Positions 18,292 to 28,891 are shown, counted from the first letter of the stretch. The stretch: DNA of 64,000 nt from Nostoc sp. JL33 (GCF_017114985.1 NZ_JABXKP010000049.1:1-64000), one strand, 5' to 3'. The notes: generated by a model not told the origin, from the sequence alone. Numbers and translations: made by a program.

Positions 18292-19773
18292 CTATCCAAT
18301 TCCCAAACGCCCAGCCAAACCGGGAGTCAGTGGTAGAAGTGTGGTAATCATCAAGAATAGAGCCAAAAGCCCCAAAGCGGCTCTAGCATCATCGGGTTCA
18401 GTGACTTCATTCAAGCTGGGGCGTTCTTGATCGCGTTGCAAAAAGAAAATCACGATCGCCCAGTACATGGCAAGAGTATTACCGAGAGACACTAGCGCTA
18501 GTAAAATTAAAGTTGCGATCGTTGCCCGTCCTGCGGTTTTGCGTCCATAAATCGCCTGGACAATGCGCCCACCATCTAGTTGTCCTGCGGGCATCAAGTT
18601 CAAAGCGTTGATAACTAACCCCAACCAACCAATTACCACTAAGGGATGAACACTTACCAGGGATGACTGCAACGCCGAACCAAGGACAACTCGCGCCAAA
18701 CTTCCCACCAAAATCGACCCTTGGAAAAACTGATTTGGCAATTGAAATAAACTACCAGGGTGGGAAAGCAGCAAGCCCGTCACCAGCATTAACAAAGAAA
18801 CAATACCACCTGCGGCTGGCCCTGCCAAGGCGATATCAAATAATACCTTGCGGTTGGGCAACAGAGACTCAAAGCGGGTAATTGCACCAAAGGAGCCAAT
18901 TTGCACAGCAGGTAGAAAGAAAGGCCAGCTGAGGCGAACTTGGTGACGCTGGGCAAGTAACCAATGACCAATTTCGTGAGCTACTAAAATTGTAAATATC
19001 CCAGCGCCTATGGGTAAAGCTTCTTGATACCGCCCTGGATTGCCAAAGAAATCAAAATTCAGCAATAAGCCCGCAGCTTCTAAACTTGTGGCAATAGTTG
19101 CTACCAATAGCACACCTGCAAAAGCTTTTTGCGATAACAACATCGGGCGGGGATCATTGCGGCTGGGTAGGACAATTACCACTGGTCTGCCCTCTGTATT
19201 TTCCACTAAAAACAAGCGATATTGATCACCAAGGCGTTGGCGTAAACTTGCAGTTAGACGGTTGTGAGTCTCTTCTGGTTCTCCCCGCAAATTGCCTTTG
19301 AAAATGGCTCCATCTTGGTAGGCGATCGTTTCTGTGGCAAAAAATGTATCGATACCGAAAATACCTTTAATTGCATTTAAGTCCTCTTCCGGTAGTGGTG
19401 GAATCTCCGGTTTCAGTTCTGCGACTGCTACTTGTGAGGAATTTGCTTTAAGTGAGGAATCAGCAGCGAGTCTTTCTGTGGCGCGTTGCTTGAGGATGGC
19501 ATCTTGCCCAGCTGCGCGTAACTGTCTGCCCAAGAAGGCATACAATCCGGCGGAAGTTACCACTAAGAACAATATACCCGCTATGTTGATGTAAATCCCT
19601 GCGGCAAACAATCCAAAAAACAGCAGCCAGGGAGTCATCAACACCACCGACTGTAACCAGGCTAAGATTCCCAGCTTACCAAAAGGTCTGGCGCGATAAA
19701 AGCCCCAGCCCAAAATGCCTAAAGCTACCAGTAGGATTGCCGCCAGGATAGAAGTTTCTGATAAAGTAAACAT
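18292..19773 (-). CDS. site-2 protease (M50) intramembrane metalloprotease
   Basis: Zinc-binding HEIGH (about residue 266) lies in a membrane helix, and the second motif NLMPAGQLDGG provides the third ligand, as in S2P/EGY-type proteases. There are about eight hydrophobic segments. The long soluble part between the first helices and the catalytic core (about residues 90-215, with KGIFGIDTFFATETIAYQDGAIFKGNLRG) is characteristic of plant EGY and cyanobacterial homologues. It would cleave membrane-bound regulators within the bilayer. The frame opens at 19809, but the ATG at 19773 (MFTLSETS) gives the common start for this group. Confidence 0.9.
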   Translation of the reverse strand: MFTLSETSILAAILLVALGILGWGFYRARPFGKLGILAWLQSVVLMTPWLLFFGLFAAGIYINIAGILFLVVTSAGLYAFLGRQLRAAGQDAILKQRATERLAADSSLKANSSQVAVAELKPEIPPLPEEDLNAIKGIFGIDTFFATETIAYQDGAIFKGNLRGEPEETHNRLTASLRQRLGDQYRLFLVENTEGRPVVIVLPSRNDPRPMLLSQKAFAGVLLVATIATSLEAAGLLLNFDFFGNPGRYQEALPIGAGIFTILVAHEIGHWLLAQRHQVRLSWPFFLPAVQIGSFGAITRFESLLPNRKVLFDIALAGPAAGGIVSLLMLVTGLLLSHPGSLFQLPNQFFQGSILVGSLARVVLGSALQSSLVSVHPLVVIGWLGLVINALNLMPAGQLDGGRIVQAIYGRKTAGRATIATLILLALVSLGNTLAMYWAIVIFFLQRDQERPSLNEVTEPDDARAALGLLALFLMITTLLPLTPGLAGRLGIG

Positions 19774-19809
19774 CTCCAAACCTTTGCTATTGAGACTAAG
19801 CCAGAACAA

Positions 19810-20255
19810 GTCCGGTATTGCAGATACACTTATTAATGTATAACGCCGCTTGCAATCTGCCCAAATTATCCAGCTTTGTGTGGGCTAGCAAAAACCAGGC
19901 GAGGGGTAAAAAAGTTCGTAGTCAGGACTTTAGTCCTAGATTTTTAAGCACTAAAGTGCTTACTACAAACCTATCAAAATTTTTGGGACAGGCCACTAGT
20001 ACCGCAAGGCGGAAGTCACGCATTCACGCATTCAAAAGTATTATGGAATGGTCTTTTTAGAGATTTTAAATGGTTGCTCTATTTCCGCCGTGGCGTACTA
20101 GGTTTTAAAAAGTAATTCTTTTGTAGGGTGTGTTACGGCTTTAGCCTAAGGCACCAGCTTTTGAGCAACCTGAAAAGAGAGCGATCGCATCTATATCAAT
20201 CGCTCTCTCGCTCAATAATTAATTTGCTCAAACTCTATATGAACGAAGTAGTCTT
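19810..20255. other. intergenic region with dispersed repeats
   Basis: Contains GTCAGGACTTTAGTCCTAGA and AAGCACTAAAGTGCTTACTAC type palindromes near 19920-19970 and a degenerate member of the GGTGCGTTACG hairpin family near 20126-20156. No gene is supported on either strand. Confidence 0.45.
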
Positions 20256-21344
20256 CTAAGTCCAATAAAGAATTTCAGCGTTTGGAAAGCGTCTAGTAAT
20301 CTCACTCTCAAAAAAGCAACGCAACGCCTTCATTGTGTCGCGATCGTAAACATACTTCGTCCCACCAAACTTATTACGCTTGACGCTGCGTTTTGCCTCA
20401 TCCATCTCTAATTTGGATTGCGGATACCAAGTTTGTAAGACTTCTTTTGACCCAGGTGTGAACCGATGCGAGATTAACTCAAAGGTAAGGTTACAGTCAA
20501 AATCCAGTGCTTGGTTTATCTGGTCAAACAAACAACTATAATGCATCCGCCAATCGTCTATCGGCATAATTGGCGCAATCACCAAGCCTACTGGATAACC
20601 GCCACCGCCACGCTCTTGTGGTAACGCCAACCGTCGCAATGCATTAAGTCTGGATGCTACGGATGCTGTGCCACCTTCAAACTTACCAGAAATCGGTGCG
20701 GCATTAACACTCATCCGACAGCGAGTATGCCCATTGTGTGGTAAGTCGAGTAATCCATCCACAGCATCGAACTTTGATACCCAACGTAGATGTGCATTGG
20801 TACGAGTGCCAAAGTAACGGATACATTCGGCAAGACTTCCAGTTAAATGCTCAATACCCAATGGGTCAGTATAACAGCTAACTTCAAAAGTCGTGGTTTT
20901 CCCCTCTTGCTCGTAGTTAGCTAAATTCTCTAATATCTGCGGTAAGTTGGCAAAAGTGCGGATGACAGGTGGCCCCGACAAGCTACCAGCTAAGTAGCAG
21001 TATTGACAGTGAGCCGGACAACCTTCGGCAATGTGAAACTGCCAATCCGCAGAAGGTGGGATGGGACTCAGTTTAAAAGAACTGGGTGGTGCAGTAACCA
21101 CCGCTAAGGTACGCTTGGCGATGTTGTAGGTATCCCGCTCAGACTCACCGCGCAGTCCCTTCAGGCGGTTCTGTGATAGTTCTTCTATTGGTAAGTTGAG
21201 TGACTGCACACGCGTAAGAATCTGCTGCCCCCAATCCTCATCTAGGGCAGCAGGTGTAAACAGTACCCGCTCAGGTATCCACAACCTTGGTGATCTTGTT
21301 TGTGTATCTGATACTGAAACTTGGTCTGTAATTGTATTCAGCAA
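20256..21344 (-). CDS. radical SAM protein, spore photoproduct lyase (SPL) family
   Basis: The radical SAM cluster motif CPAHCQYC (C109, C113, C116) sits in HIAEGCPAHCQYCYLAGSL, the exact context of the SPL family. Other family marks are the RFTPGSKEVL segment near residue 290 and the C-terminal NKFGGTKYVYD. SPL itself repairs the spore photoproduct in DNA; cyanobacteria do not sporulate in that sense, so the physiological substrate of these homologues is open. The length of 362 is usual. ATG at 21344 is used; the first 25 residues are variable. Confidence 0.85.
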   Translation of the reverse strand: MLNTITDQVSVSDTQTRSPRLWIPERVLFTPAALDEDWGQQILTRVQSLNLPIEELSQNRLKGLRGESERDTYNIAKRTLAVVTAPPSSFKLSPIPPSADWQFHIAEGCPAHCQYCYLAGSLSGPPVIRTFANLPQILENLANYEQEGKTTTFEVSCYTDPLGIEHLTGSLAECIRYFGTRTNAHLRWVSKFDAVDGLLDLPHNGHTRCRMSVNAAPISGKFEGGTASVASRLNALRRLALPQERGGGGYPVGLVIAPIMPIDDWRMHYSCLFDQINQALDFDCNLTFELISHRFTPGSKEVLQTWYPQSKLEMDEAKRSVKRNKFGGTKYVYDRDTMKALRCFFESEITRRFPNAEILYWT

Positions 21345-21381
21345 TATCCTTCTCCGTTATTTAGTTTGCTGATTTTTGGAA

Positions 21382-21738
21382 TTAATTTTCCAGGACTTGC
21401 TTAATTCGTCGCTCTAACAAATCAAGATCCAAACTGCCTTCATCACGGTTAATTCGACGCACAGTCGAATTAACATTACCTAAATTAACCAATAAATCTT
21501 GAAGAATTTCTTGCTGCTGACGGGCTTGAGTAACCTCGCGTGGTTCCTGTACTAAATCACGCACGATGGTATCTTCAGCGCGAGAGGCGATAATTGGATC
21601 ACTTTGCCCTTGAATGTGAACAAAGGTTCGTCGTCCTGGGCCTCGCTCCTCTTCTATTGGTATAACTGCTGTTACTTGGTCAGAACGCACATATTTGCCA
21701 AATCCCAAATGGACTAACTCTGATGAGAGTATTTTCAT
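21382..21738 (-). CDS. RemA-like (DUF370-type) regulator, extended
   Basis: The first 62 residues, beginning MKILSSELVHLGFGKYVRSDQVTAVIP, follow the DUF370/RemA fold: strand-GFG-strand, then the GRRTFVHIQG strand and a final ASRAEDTIVRDL helix. RemA is a DNA-binding activator of matrix genes in Bacillus. The remaining 55 residues form a charged helix (TQARQQQEILQDLL...LDLDLLERRIKQVL) that is absent from the short Bacillus protein and may mediate oligomerisation. It lies 37 bp upstream of the SPL-family gene on the same strand, so the two may be cotranscribed. DNA targets are unknown. Confidence 0.7.
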   Translation of the reverse strand: MKILSSELVHLGFGKYVRSDQVTAVIPIEEERGPGRRTFVHIQGQSDPIIASRAEDTIVRDLVQEPREVTQARQQQEILQDLLVNLGNVNSTVRRINRDEGSLDLDLLERRIKQVLEN

Positions 21739-22281
21739 ATAATTGAAGCGTTATCTTTAACTCTTACTTATATTATAAAGTCTAGAAAAGTGACTTGAAG
21801 CCATAGACCATACGGGTTATACCCAATTCAAAGTAGTAGTTTCCTTTCCCAATTGCTGCTTGATATCTTTATGTCAATCACACTGTTCCTACCAGCTTTT
21901 AGGCTTGTTCTGGGGTTTCACCAAGCTCAATAAACTCAAGTTTTAGGTTCGAGTCTTAACCTTGGCTTGTTAGGTACAGCATTTCATTAATTTGTAGCGA
22001 ATTAAATTTGGTAATACCTTGCAATGCCAATGCGTCCCTTTGCAATGCTAATACCAATTCAATTAATGATTGCAACACATCCTTGGGTAAAGACGCGATG
22101 AATCGCGTCTCTACAAATGGTCTATTTGTCGCATTCTTTTTTCCAATTGGTATAATACATCGGCCGCATTGTTAATGCGTGCCCTTGCAATGCCAATGCG
22201 TCGGGATGCATTCTAACAGTCATCTTTGTGCGAGTTTGATTGTAAATAAATTAGTAGCCTCTTTCTACACTGGCAGCATAT
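21739..22281. other. repeat-rich intergenic region
   Basis: Holds a 66 bp dispersed repeat at 21973-22038 (inverted copy at 57482-57547), several TGCAATGCCAATGCG motifs, an ATGAATCGCGTCTCTAC repeat and a CCAATTGGTAT palindrome. It is the boundary between housekeeping-type genes and the pPIWI-RE operon. No gene seen. Confidence 0.5.
21973..22038. repeat. 66 bp dispersed repeat, copy 1
   Basis: Runs from GGTACAGCATTTCATTAATT to GCCAATGCGTCCC. Its reverse complement, with roughly ten changes, lies at 57482-57547, 35 kb away. Not coding. Confidence 0.7.
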
Positions 22282-25200
22282 TTAATCTTGCTCTAATTCT
22301 ATGTCCTCATCTGCGATCGCAAAATCACTGATGTAGTCCCGTACAACACGCTCAAAAAATAGGGGAGCAGGCAAACCTGTCCAATCGCTATAGTGACCAA
22401 AGCCATAGCGCAGTGACTCCACAAGGGCAGCTAGATCATCAGGATTATCTTCTGGTTGTCTCAAGGTAACAACAATCTCAAGTGGATTGGGAGTAGGCCA
22501 GCGACCGACAAAAGGAGATTTTGTAGAGAGTTGACTTACCTTTAACCCAGTTTGTTTTGCTAGGGTGTAGGTTGAGCGATAGCAACTTTGCCCACGAGAC
22601 TTTCTTTGCGGTAATTCACGCGCCACAGATAGATAAGCTACACATCCAGTTTGGTTAGTCGCGCTGAGTCGAAATAACCCAGTCGAACTAGAAGCTGAAG
22701 GGATTTTCAGCGTAGGCGGTAGTTTGTTTAGTTCTTCTTTAGTTCTGGTATCTTCTAAAGAAGTCTCTATTAAATGTCTGGCTTTTTTCTCAATAATTCC
22801 GGGGGCGAGTTCTTGACGAATACGAATTAGACGTGCGCCTTGCCATTCATCCTGCATATTCTCAAACTGCTGGCCAAGGTTAATTTGATTAGCATTAATT
22901 CTACTATCAGCAAGCCAATCCCACAGTTGGACGCAGTTGGAAGAATCAATCATAACCAATGGTTGCATCCCATCTTCCACAGAGTTAGAAATAATCTGTT
23001 TTACAAAGTCCATGAATCGAGTTTTAGACACATTACGCTTATCAGCCAGTTTGATTGGAGTAAGTTGGGCAATAAAAGCTAGTGCATCAGAAAAGCTAAA
23101 CCACCGGCTGATTACTAAATTTCCTTTCTCGTAAGCACAGCAAAGCTCACATTTTCCTGTATCTACGTTGAGGCGCATTACCACTGCTAAGAATGTATTC
23201 TCAATAGCACCACGAGCGCGACCCCTTTGTTTACGGACGATTGTGAACCCTAAAATTTCTTTTGGTCTAGCTTCTGGTGGGATATTTTGCAAGTACTTGT
23301 CAACCTTTTCTTTTACACCATCAATCCGACCAGAATGAGCAGAGAACAAATCTTTAAGAGCCGACTGCATCCGATGGAAGAAATCTGCAAGTTTGAGATG
23401 CTTTGTTTTACGTGTCTTTGCAATGGGTAGAAGAAACTGCACACCACTACCAACCTTTGCAAGTGCTTGGCGTGTTGAAGGTTTATTAACTTTATCGTCA
23501 GGTTTAACAGTGTTTTTACCATTAGGATCTGGGTAAAACTGCCGTGCCATTATCAAGGAGAAAGTTGGCTTATTGGGGTCTTCAATTTGTTGTGCAGTGG
23601 AATCCCATGCTTTAATTCGCTGGCGCGATCGCTCCTTATTTTTCAACTCTTTTCCAGGTAAAACCTCTCGTATCCCGTGGGTATTTGCTGGCAAGCGGTT
23701 AATAAGAATTTCGAGTGTGTTTCCCCACAAAACTTTAGTAATTTTCTGCAATAGCTTTGCTTCTGTCTCCAAATCAGCTTCATAAAATATAAACAGTCTC
23801 GGTTGCTCATTAGGATATAGTCGCTGCATCGCTGCTTGGTTTGCCTGAATGATAGTTTGGAGATCATTCGTTTGATTCGGCGTAAATCTATTAAATTCAA
23901 TAGCTTTTCTTCCCCACTCAATCTCTTCTAAAGGAATGTCAAAGTGTTTGCGTAGCAAGTTATTGATTTGACTTTCGTCGAGTTGATCGAGGTATTTCGC
24001 GGTAAACTCCAAGTTGGTATTTGTTTCAAGAGCTTCCAAAACACCACCAAGCAGTGTAGGAAGATTAATCATGCGCGATGCTGTATCATCTAGTTTGTGC
24101 TTGGATGGTACTTTTGTGTAACCATCAAATATGTTGATTCCTAATGGGTTAAGAATTTTAGCGATCGCCTCAAACGCATCTAATTTATCAATCTCTGGTA
24201 CACCTGTTTCAATACCGTATTTTCCTGAACTATCTTCGTCTTCTTCTGAATTATCTTGAAGTCCATTACGGTAAGTCAGAACTACCTCACAGCTATCAGT
24301 AGAGGCTTTGCCCAAAGCGATTTGTTGCCCATCAAAAGATTCCAGAGGCAGTTTCAATTCTCTCCGCAGGATTTCAAAATCTGTATCTGTCACCCAACGC
24401 AAATTATTATTATCTTGTTCGTTATTTTTATCTTTTTTGCATTTTACTTGATAGGTAAAAGCGCGATCGGGATAGTCTTGAGAAAATATGAAACCGCTAA
24501 TATTCCTCCGGTCATATTTAGGATATTTTAACTGAGTGAACCAGCGACGTTTGGAAACTTCAACTTTCAACAAAGGTTGATGCAAAGATGGATAAGTCAC
24601 AACTTCCAAGCTCACCACAAAACTGAATTTCCCTTTTGTGCCAGGTAAGGCGATCGGATCGGTAATCAATTCTAAAATCCCAGAATTGCTGGAAATAATC
24701 CGTTTTATCGGCCCTAACTCTGGAAAAATCTCTTGTCCAGCAATTTGACGAGCTACGTAATCTACTATCGCACGATAGGCATATTTATCTGTGGGATCTT
24801 TTGGCTGAGTTGTACCTGTCTGTTTAGACCAATTCCAAGGGAATACTTGAGATTTAAATGGAGAAATTTTCAGAAGTTCTCTTCTTTCCTGCAAATCTTG
24901 CAAGCGGTCAATAATACCCGTTGATATGTCTTCTTTTATTACATAAGGTCTGAGATGATTTGTAAACCAGTCGTTAATAATTGGGCGAAGCATTTGATTG
25001 ATATCTTTTTCATTACCACCATTTAGGTAAACAAAAGGTTCTGGATCGCTTCCCCTTTTAGCATTATTCAATGCAAACTTCGTAAGACCTATGTCTGGTT
25101 CAATTCGTGCCGCATCTTTTAAGACTACTTCGAGAAAACCTCGCAATGAGGCATAGGGGATATTTTTGACGTTAGTTCCTTGTAGAATATCGGCAAAACA

Positions 25201-25416
25201 TAGCAAGCCTGCTTTTGTCCAAGTAAGAGTAGAACCCTCTATTATAATTGGACGCAGATCGTCTGGCACAGTTAAGGCTAAAGGAAATTGTTTGATTGGT
25301 TTGATTTGACCTTGCTGAATATAAAAGGTATCTGAAACTAAATTATCATCAGTTTCTTCTTCTTCTTCAAATAAATCTTCTTCCAATTCCATGTCATTAT
25401 CAAAATAGTCGCTCAT
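22282..25416 (-). CDS. pPIWI-RE family PIWI/Argonaute-like protein
   Basis: A 1,044-residue protein read as the pPIWI-RE component. The first 50 residues are very acidic. The N-terminal half (about 40-330) matches the layout of the pPIWI-RE X-type domain: LTWTKAGLLCFADIL, FPWNW, WVTDTDF. A MID-like region is expected at about 560-720, and the RNase H/PIWI domain occupies about 740-1044, with GFTIVRKQRGRARGAIEN, LVMIDSSN (D824, a candidate catalytic acid) and the C-terminal WTGLPAPLFFERVVRDYI, the family's closing motif. It would use a guide-bound nucleic acid to find a target. It starts two bases after the helicase stop, third in the operon. No biochemical function is proved by sequence; the conserved R and E for which the family is named were not pinpointed. 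Confidence 0.8.
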   Translation of the reverse strand: MSDYFDNDMELEEDLFEEEEETDDNLVSDTFYIQQGQIKPIKQFPLALTVPDDLRPIIIEGSTLTWTKAGLLCFADILQGTNVKNIPYASLRGFLEVVLKDAARIEPDIGLTKFALNNAKRGSDPEPFVYLNGGNEKDINQMLRPIINDWFTNHLRPYVIKEDISTGIIDRLQDLQERRELLKISPFKSQVFPWNWSKQTGTTQPKDPTDKYAYRAIVDYVARQIAGQEIFPELGPIKRIISSNSGILELITDPIALPGTKGKFSFVVSLEVVTYPSLHQPLLKVEVSKRRWFTQLKYPKYDRRNISGFIFSQDYPDRAFTYQVKCKKDKNNEQDNNNLRWVTDTDFEILRRELKLPLESFDGQQIALGKASTDSCEVVLTYRNGLQDNSEEDEDSSGKYGIETGVPEIDKLDAFEAIAKILNPLGINIFDGYTKVPSKHKLDDTASRMINLPTLLGGVLEALETNTNLEFTAKYLDQLDESQINNLLRKHFDIPLEEIEWGRKAIEFNRFTPNQTNDLQTIIQANQAAMQRLYPNEQPRLFIFYEADLETEAKLLQKITKVLWGNTLEILINRLPANTHGIREVLPGKELKNKERSRQRIKAWDSTAQQIEDPNKPTFSLIMARQFYPDPNGKNTVKPDDKVNKPSTRQALAKVGSGVQFLLPIAKTRKTKHLKLADFFHRMQSALKDLFSAHSGRIDGVKEKVDKYLQNIPPEARPKEILGFTIVRKQRGRARGAIENTFLAVVMRLNVDTGKCELCCAYEKGNLVISRWFSFSDALAFIAQLTPIKLADKRNVSKTRFMDFVKQIISNSVEDGMQPLVMIDSSNCVQLWDWLADSRINANQINLGQQFENMQDEWQGARLIRIRQELAPGIIEKKARHLIETSLEDTRTKEELNKLPPTLKIPSASSSTGLFRLSATNQTGCVAYLSVARELPQRKSRGQSCYRSTYTLAKQTGLKVSQLSTKSPFVGRWPTPNPLEIVVTLRQPEDNPDDLAALVESLRYGFGHYSDWTGLPAPLFFERVVRDYISDFAIADEDIELEQD

Positions 25417-25418
25417 TT

Positions 25419-28400
25419 TTACATCTCCAATAGTGTTGAAAAATCATTAAAGCCGTCTTCTTCATCCGTCAAATCTTGTAAATTAGCTAATTCATCAGCG
25501 TAAATTACTCCTTTAATACGTTGTAAGGGTGCTAGAAATGCGCCGTAAAGTTCTTGATAAATTTCCCGAATTACAGGATCGGGATGGTTGACACATTCTT
25601 CTAAAATGATTCGCATCTGCACCAGCATACTATCTCGCCCAGAGTCGGGTTTATCTTCTGCTGAATTTTTAGCCCAAGCTGCATCCACAAAGTAAACTGA
25701 TACCGGGCATCCATTCCGCATCCCGCGCCCAATTGTTTGTAAAATCGCAACCATTTGATTAGCTGTAAACGATTTGAAAAGTTCAGGGCCTAAACGGCTA
25801 GCCATTAAGGGTTCACGTAATAATCTATTGGCAGTTTTCCAAAGGTCTTTTCTTGATTGCTGCCAAGAAGTTGCGATCGCATTTAAATCTTCTGTTTCAC
25901 TAAAAACTCGACTATCAAATTCTTGTGTCGCCCGTCCTGCCAAGCTGTACAACAGCCGCATATCATCTTTGGTAGGATGAGGACGAGTCAGGAAGTAAAT
26001 CGAGCCAATTGCCGCATCTAGTTTTCTGTCTCCTTTGGTGAAAACGATGTTCACACCTCGATTAATTGCCAACATGGGAAAAATTAAAATATCACAGTTT
26101 TCATCGTCTCCTAATGCCTCACACTGAGCAGAGGTGATAAAATCCTGCGGTTGTTCTCCATCTCTGAGGGATTTAACAATTGCCTTTGTATGCCGCCCAA
26201 CTTCAGGATGATAGTCATTAATATACTTTTTGATTGTGCGAGCCTGTTCATAACTATTGACAACTAAAGCGGCTTTGCGACGAATACCAAACTTGACATC
26301 AAAATGACGCATGGACTTGTAAATTTCAGATTTAGTAATTCCTCCGCGCACAAGGGCATTCACCATCCGCTCAAGATTACGTTTTTGAAGGTCGCCAGCA
26401 CCGCTATATTTAAGGGGTTCATCACCACGTTCACTATCTGGAAACCATTTGAAACGATAAACGCTCTGCTCTGCTTTATTTTCTGACTGACGCGGTTTTA
26501 GTAAATAATGCGGGCCAGCGTTAATGTGGTAGGCGGGACTAGCTTCTAAAAATGAAGTTGCTGAAGTAATTAAAACGGCTGGGCTGGGATGTCCATCATC
26601 TGCGTCTAACAACCGATGAAAGCGATGCATTAACATTCGAGGTGCGCCAACAAATGTAATGTAGGATAATTGCACATTTTTGGCGGCGGTACGTGTTGTT
26701 TGTGCTTTGAAAAAACTGTATTGCACTCCAGAAAATGAACCTAAAATGCTTTCTGGAATAAATTTTCGCAGTTCTGGTGATGCAGTTGACTCCCCAATGG
26801 TTTCACGAATGAATCCCTCTGCAACCATCGTTCTAGTTCCTGGTACAATTCGCTGGTAGCCCAAAATTACGAAAGTAACAGTCACAAGTAATTTAGCTAA
26901 ATCTTCTGCTTCTATTGTTGGTAAATGATCTGGAAAACAAAGCTTGAGAAATAATTTAGCAATTTCTTCAACGATCGCATCACGTCGCTTAATCAGATTT
27001 TCAGCCAGGTAACGGCGGAAATGACTAATGAGAGTTTTCCATTGCTTTTCAAGGGTTTCACGGTTATAGCCTAAAATCCGAGGCCACAAATCTGCTTTAA
27101 AGTCTTGAGGGTTTTCAACACCTGTGCGATCGTAAAAGGCGTTATATGCTGCGGCTTCCCAAAATTCAGTCAGCGCCCGACTTTTACTAAAGCCTAGTTT
27201 GGCTTCTTGTTCATCAAGGTCATTCTGCTGAGAGGATTTCTTTAAAGTATTCAATAGTTCGCTAACAATCCGTAATACAGTCAATAATTGATTTTCGTAG
27301 CGTTCTCCCACCCGCGACTTAGACATATTCTGAAGGGTGGTAATTAAGGAAGTATTATGGTTGCCAAATTCTGACAAGTCACGACTGTAAAGTTCTACAT
27401 CCCGATCGAATAATCGATAATTCTCACCACGAGCAAAGCGGTTATGGATTTGTTCTAGAATTACTCGATGAATCGATCGCTCTGAGCCGGAAATACTTAA
27501 AGTTGCTGCCCCATAATCATCTAACACTGATTGCACCATGTCGCCTTCGTCGAAAACAACTACGTCAAAGGTACGGGCAATTAATTCAAAATATCGTACT
27601 TGTTCCTGAATCGCGTGAGGTGATATTTGAGTATCGAGCGATCGCACATGACCAACCCAAATATTAGCATCCAATAAATCTCGCGGTGCTTTGTTTCGAC
27701 CGCACATTGTCCATAAGGGACACAGGCATTTCTTCATCTTTCCCTGTTTCCCCCCGCCTTGCAATATCTCGTTGCAAGGTGCGTAACCAAAGCCCCACAT
27801 AGACATATCGGCAATTGAAAAAGCTGGTAGGACGCAGTTCATCCCAAAAACTTCTGCCTGTTCCAAGGTGTAAGCAAAGCCACCATTACCTCGTGTTGCG
27901 ATCGCTTCAGCAATATTATCTGCATGGCCACGACGAGTTTCATCGCCTTGACCTACCAGCATTCCCACCTTAACTTGATGAAATGCCAACTCAGCCATGT
28001 ACTGTCTAGCAACTTCTATGGAGGGAAACACAAACATGGCTTTATAGTCATGTAGTCCCAGCCAGATCGCTATCAATACAAGAATGGTTGTTTTACCTGA
28101 CCCTGGCAAACCAATTAAGTGCTTGATGTCTTCTAATTCCAACACATCATCTTCTTTCTGCAGACCTTTTCCAGCCTCCGATACCATGAGGTCAAAGCGT
28201 TTAAAACGCTCTGCCCAATTACCAGGTCGTCGCTCAGGATATTGCTTTTCACGATCATCCATCTCAATAGCTAGATCGCGCAGTTCACTTAGGGGAATGC
28301 GAATTTTTCCTCTTGGTTGACGGTTGAGGGAATGTGTGCGACGTGCAGCAATCGGGGCGGTAATTGGAGCGATCGGCATCCTTACTGCTGTTGACTCTTC

Positions 28401-28832
28401 ACCTAACGCAACCGCCATTTGCTGACGAGGATCGGCAAATGTAAAACTATAAGAGTCGTATGGCAGAGGGGTACTAAGAATTTGACGCGCTTGTGTAATT
28501 AAAGAATCTTCTAAAGGGTCTGTTCTTTTAAAGTCAAGTGTTTCAATATCAATCTCATACGTCCCTTTAGTGTGGTTGCAGTAATGATGATTGTTATAGA
28601 GAGCAATTGCGTGTTTAACTGATTGCTGTGTAACAAAAGTCAGCGACATCTGGCGCATATTGAAAATGGCTTGACGGGCAGGCTCTAATGCAGGTGCATT
28701 TAAAATGCTTGCCATGCCTGACATCACTAGTGGCGCGTATTCCAGTGAATCAGTATTAATAAACTCCTTCATCAAGACGCAAAACCAGCAAATTCGGTCT
28801 GCACCTTTCCAAAAATTAGGTTTGGTTCGCAT
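25419..28832 (-). CDS. DinG/XPD-type helicase of the pPIWI-RE operon
   Basis: The 1,137-residue protein has a Walker A GLPGSGKTT at 241-249, five cysteines (C333, C353, C369, C371, C377; the last three in KKCLCPLWTMC) consistent with an XPD/DinG iron-sulfur cluster, a DEGD box at 428-431, and late helicase motifs including QTIGRGMRNG. About 235 residues precede the motor and correspond to the Z-type domain described for pPIWI-RE islands. It should unwind DNA or R-loops 5'-3' by analogy with DinG. The frame opens at 28832; an ATG at codon 21 (28772, MKEFINTDSL) is an alternative start. Its stop is two bases before the PIWI gene, so the two are translationally linked. Confidence 0.82.
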   Translation of the reverse strand: MRTKPNFWKGADRICWFCVLMKEFINTDSLEYAPLVMSGMASILNAPALEPARQAIFNMRQMSLTFVTQQSVKHAIALYNNHHYCNHTKGTYEIDIETLDFKRTDPLEDSLITQARQILSTPLPYDSYSFTFADPRQQMAVALGEESTAVRMPIAPITAPIAARRTHSLNRQPRGKIRIPLSELRDLAIEMDDREKQYPERRPGNWAERFKRFDLMVSEAGKGLQKEDDVLELEDIKHLIGLPGSGKTTILVLIAIWLGLHDYKAMFVFPSIEVARQYMAELAFHQVKVGMLVGQGDETRRGHADNIAEAIATRGNGGFAYTLEQAEVFGMNCVLPAFSIADMSMWGFGYAPCNEILQGGGKQGKMKKCLCPLWTMCGRNKAPRDLLDANIWVGHVRSLDTQISPHAIQEQVRYFELIARTFDVVVFDEGDMVQSVLDDYGAATLSISGSERSIHRVILEQIHNRFARGENYRLFDRDVELYSRDLSEFGNHNTSLITTLQNMSKSRVGERYENQLLTVLRIVSELLNTLKKSSQQNDLDEQEAKLGFSKSRALTEFWEAAAYNAFYDRTGVENPQDFKADLWPRILGYNRETLEKQWKTLISHFRRYLAENLIKRRDAIVEEIAKLFLKLCFPDHLPTIEAEDLAKLLVTVTFVILGYQRIVPGTRTMVAEGFIRETIGESTASPELRKFIPESILGSFSGVQYSFFKAQTTRTAAKNVQLSYITFVGAPRMLMHRFHRLLDADDGHPSPAVLITSATSFLEASPAYHINAGPHYLLKPRQSENKAEQSVYRFKWFPDSERGDEPLKYSGAGDLQKRNLERMVNALVRGGITKSEIYKSMRHFDVKFGIRRKAALVVNSYEQARTIKKYINDYHPEVGRHTKAIVKSLRDGEQPQDFITSAQCEALGDDENCDILIFPMLAINRGVNIVFTKGDRKLDAAIGSIYFLTRPHPTKDDMRLLYSLAGRATQEFDSRVFSETEDLNAIATSWQQSRKDLWKTANRLLREPLMASRLGPELFKSFTANQMVAILQTIGRGMRNGCPVSVYFVDAAWAKNSAEDKPDSGRDSMLVQMRIILEECVNHPDPVIREIYQELYGAFLAPLQRIKGVIYADELANLQDLTDEEDGFNDFSTLLEM

Positions 28833-28891
28833 AAGGCATCTTCTTTAGAGGATGTTTTAAAAGTAGTTTGCTGTGATTTTAGGCACTTATT

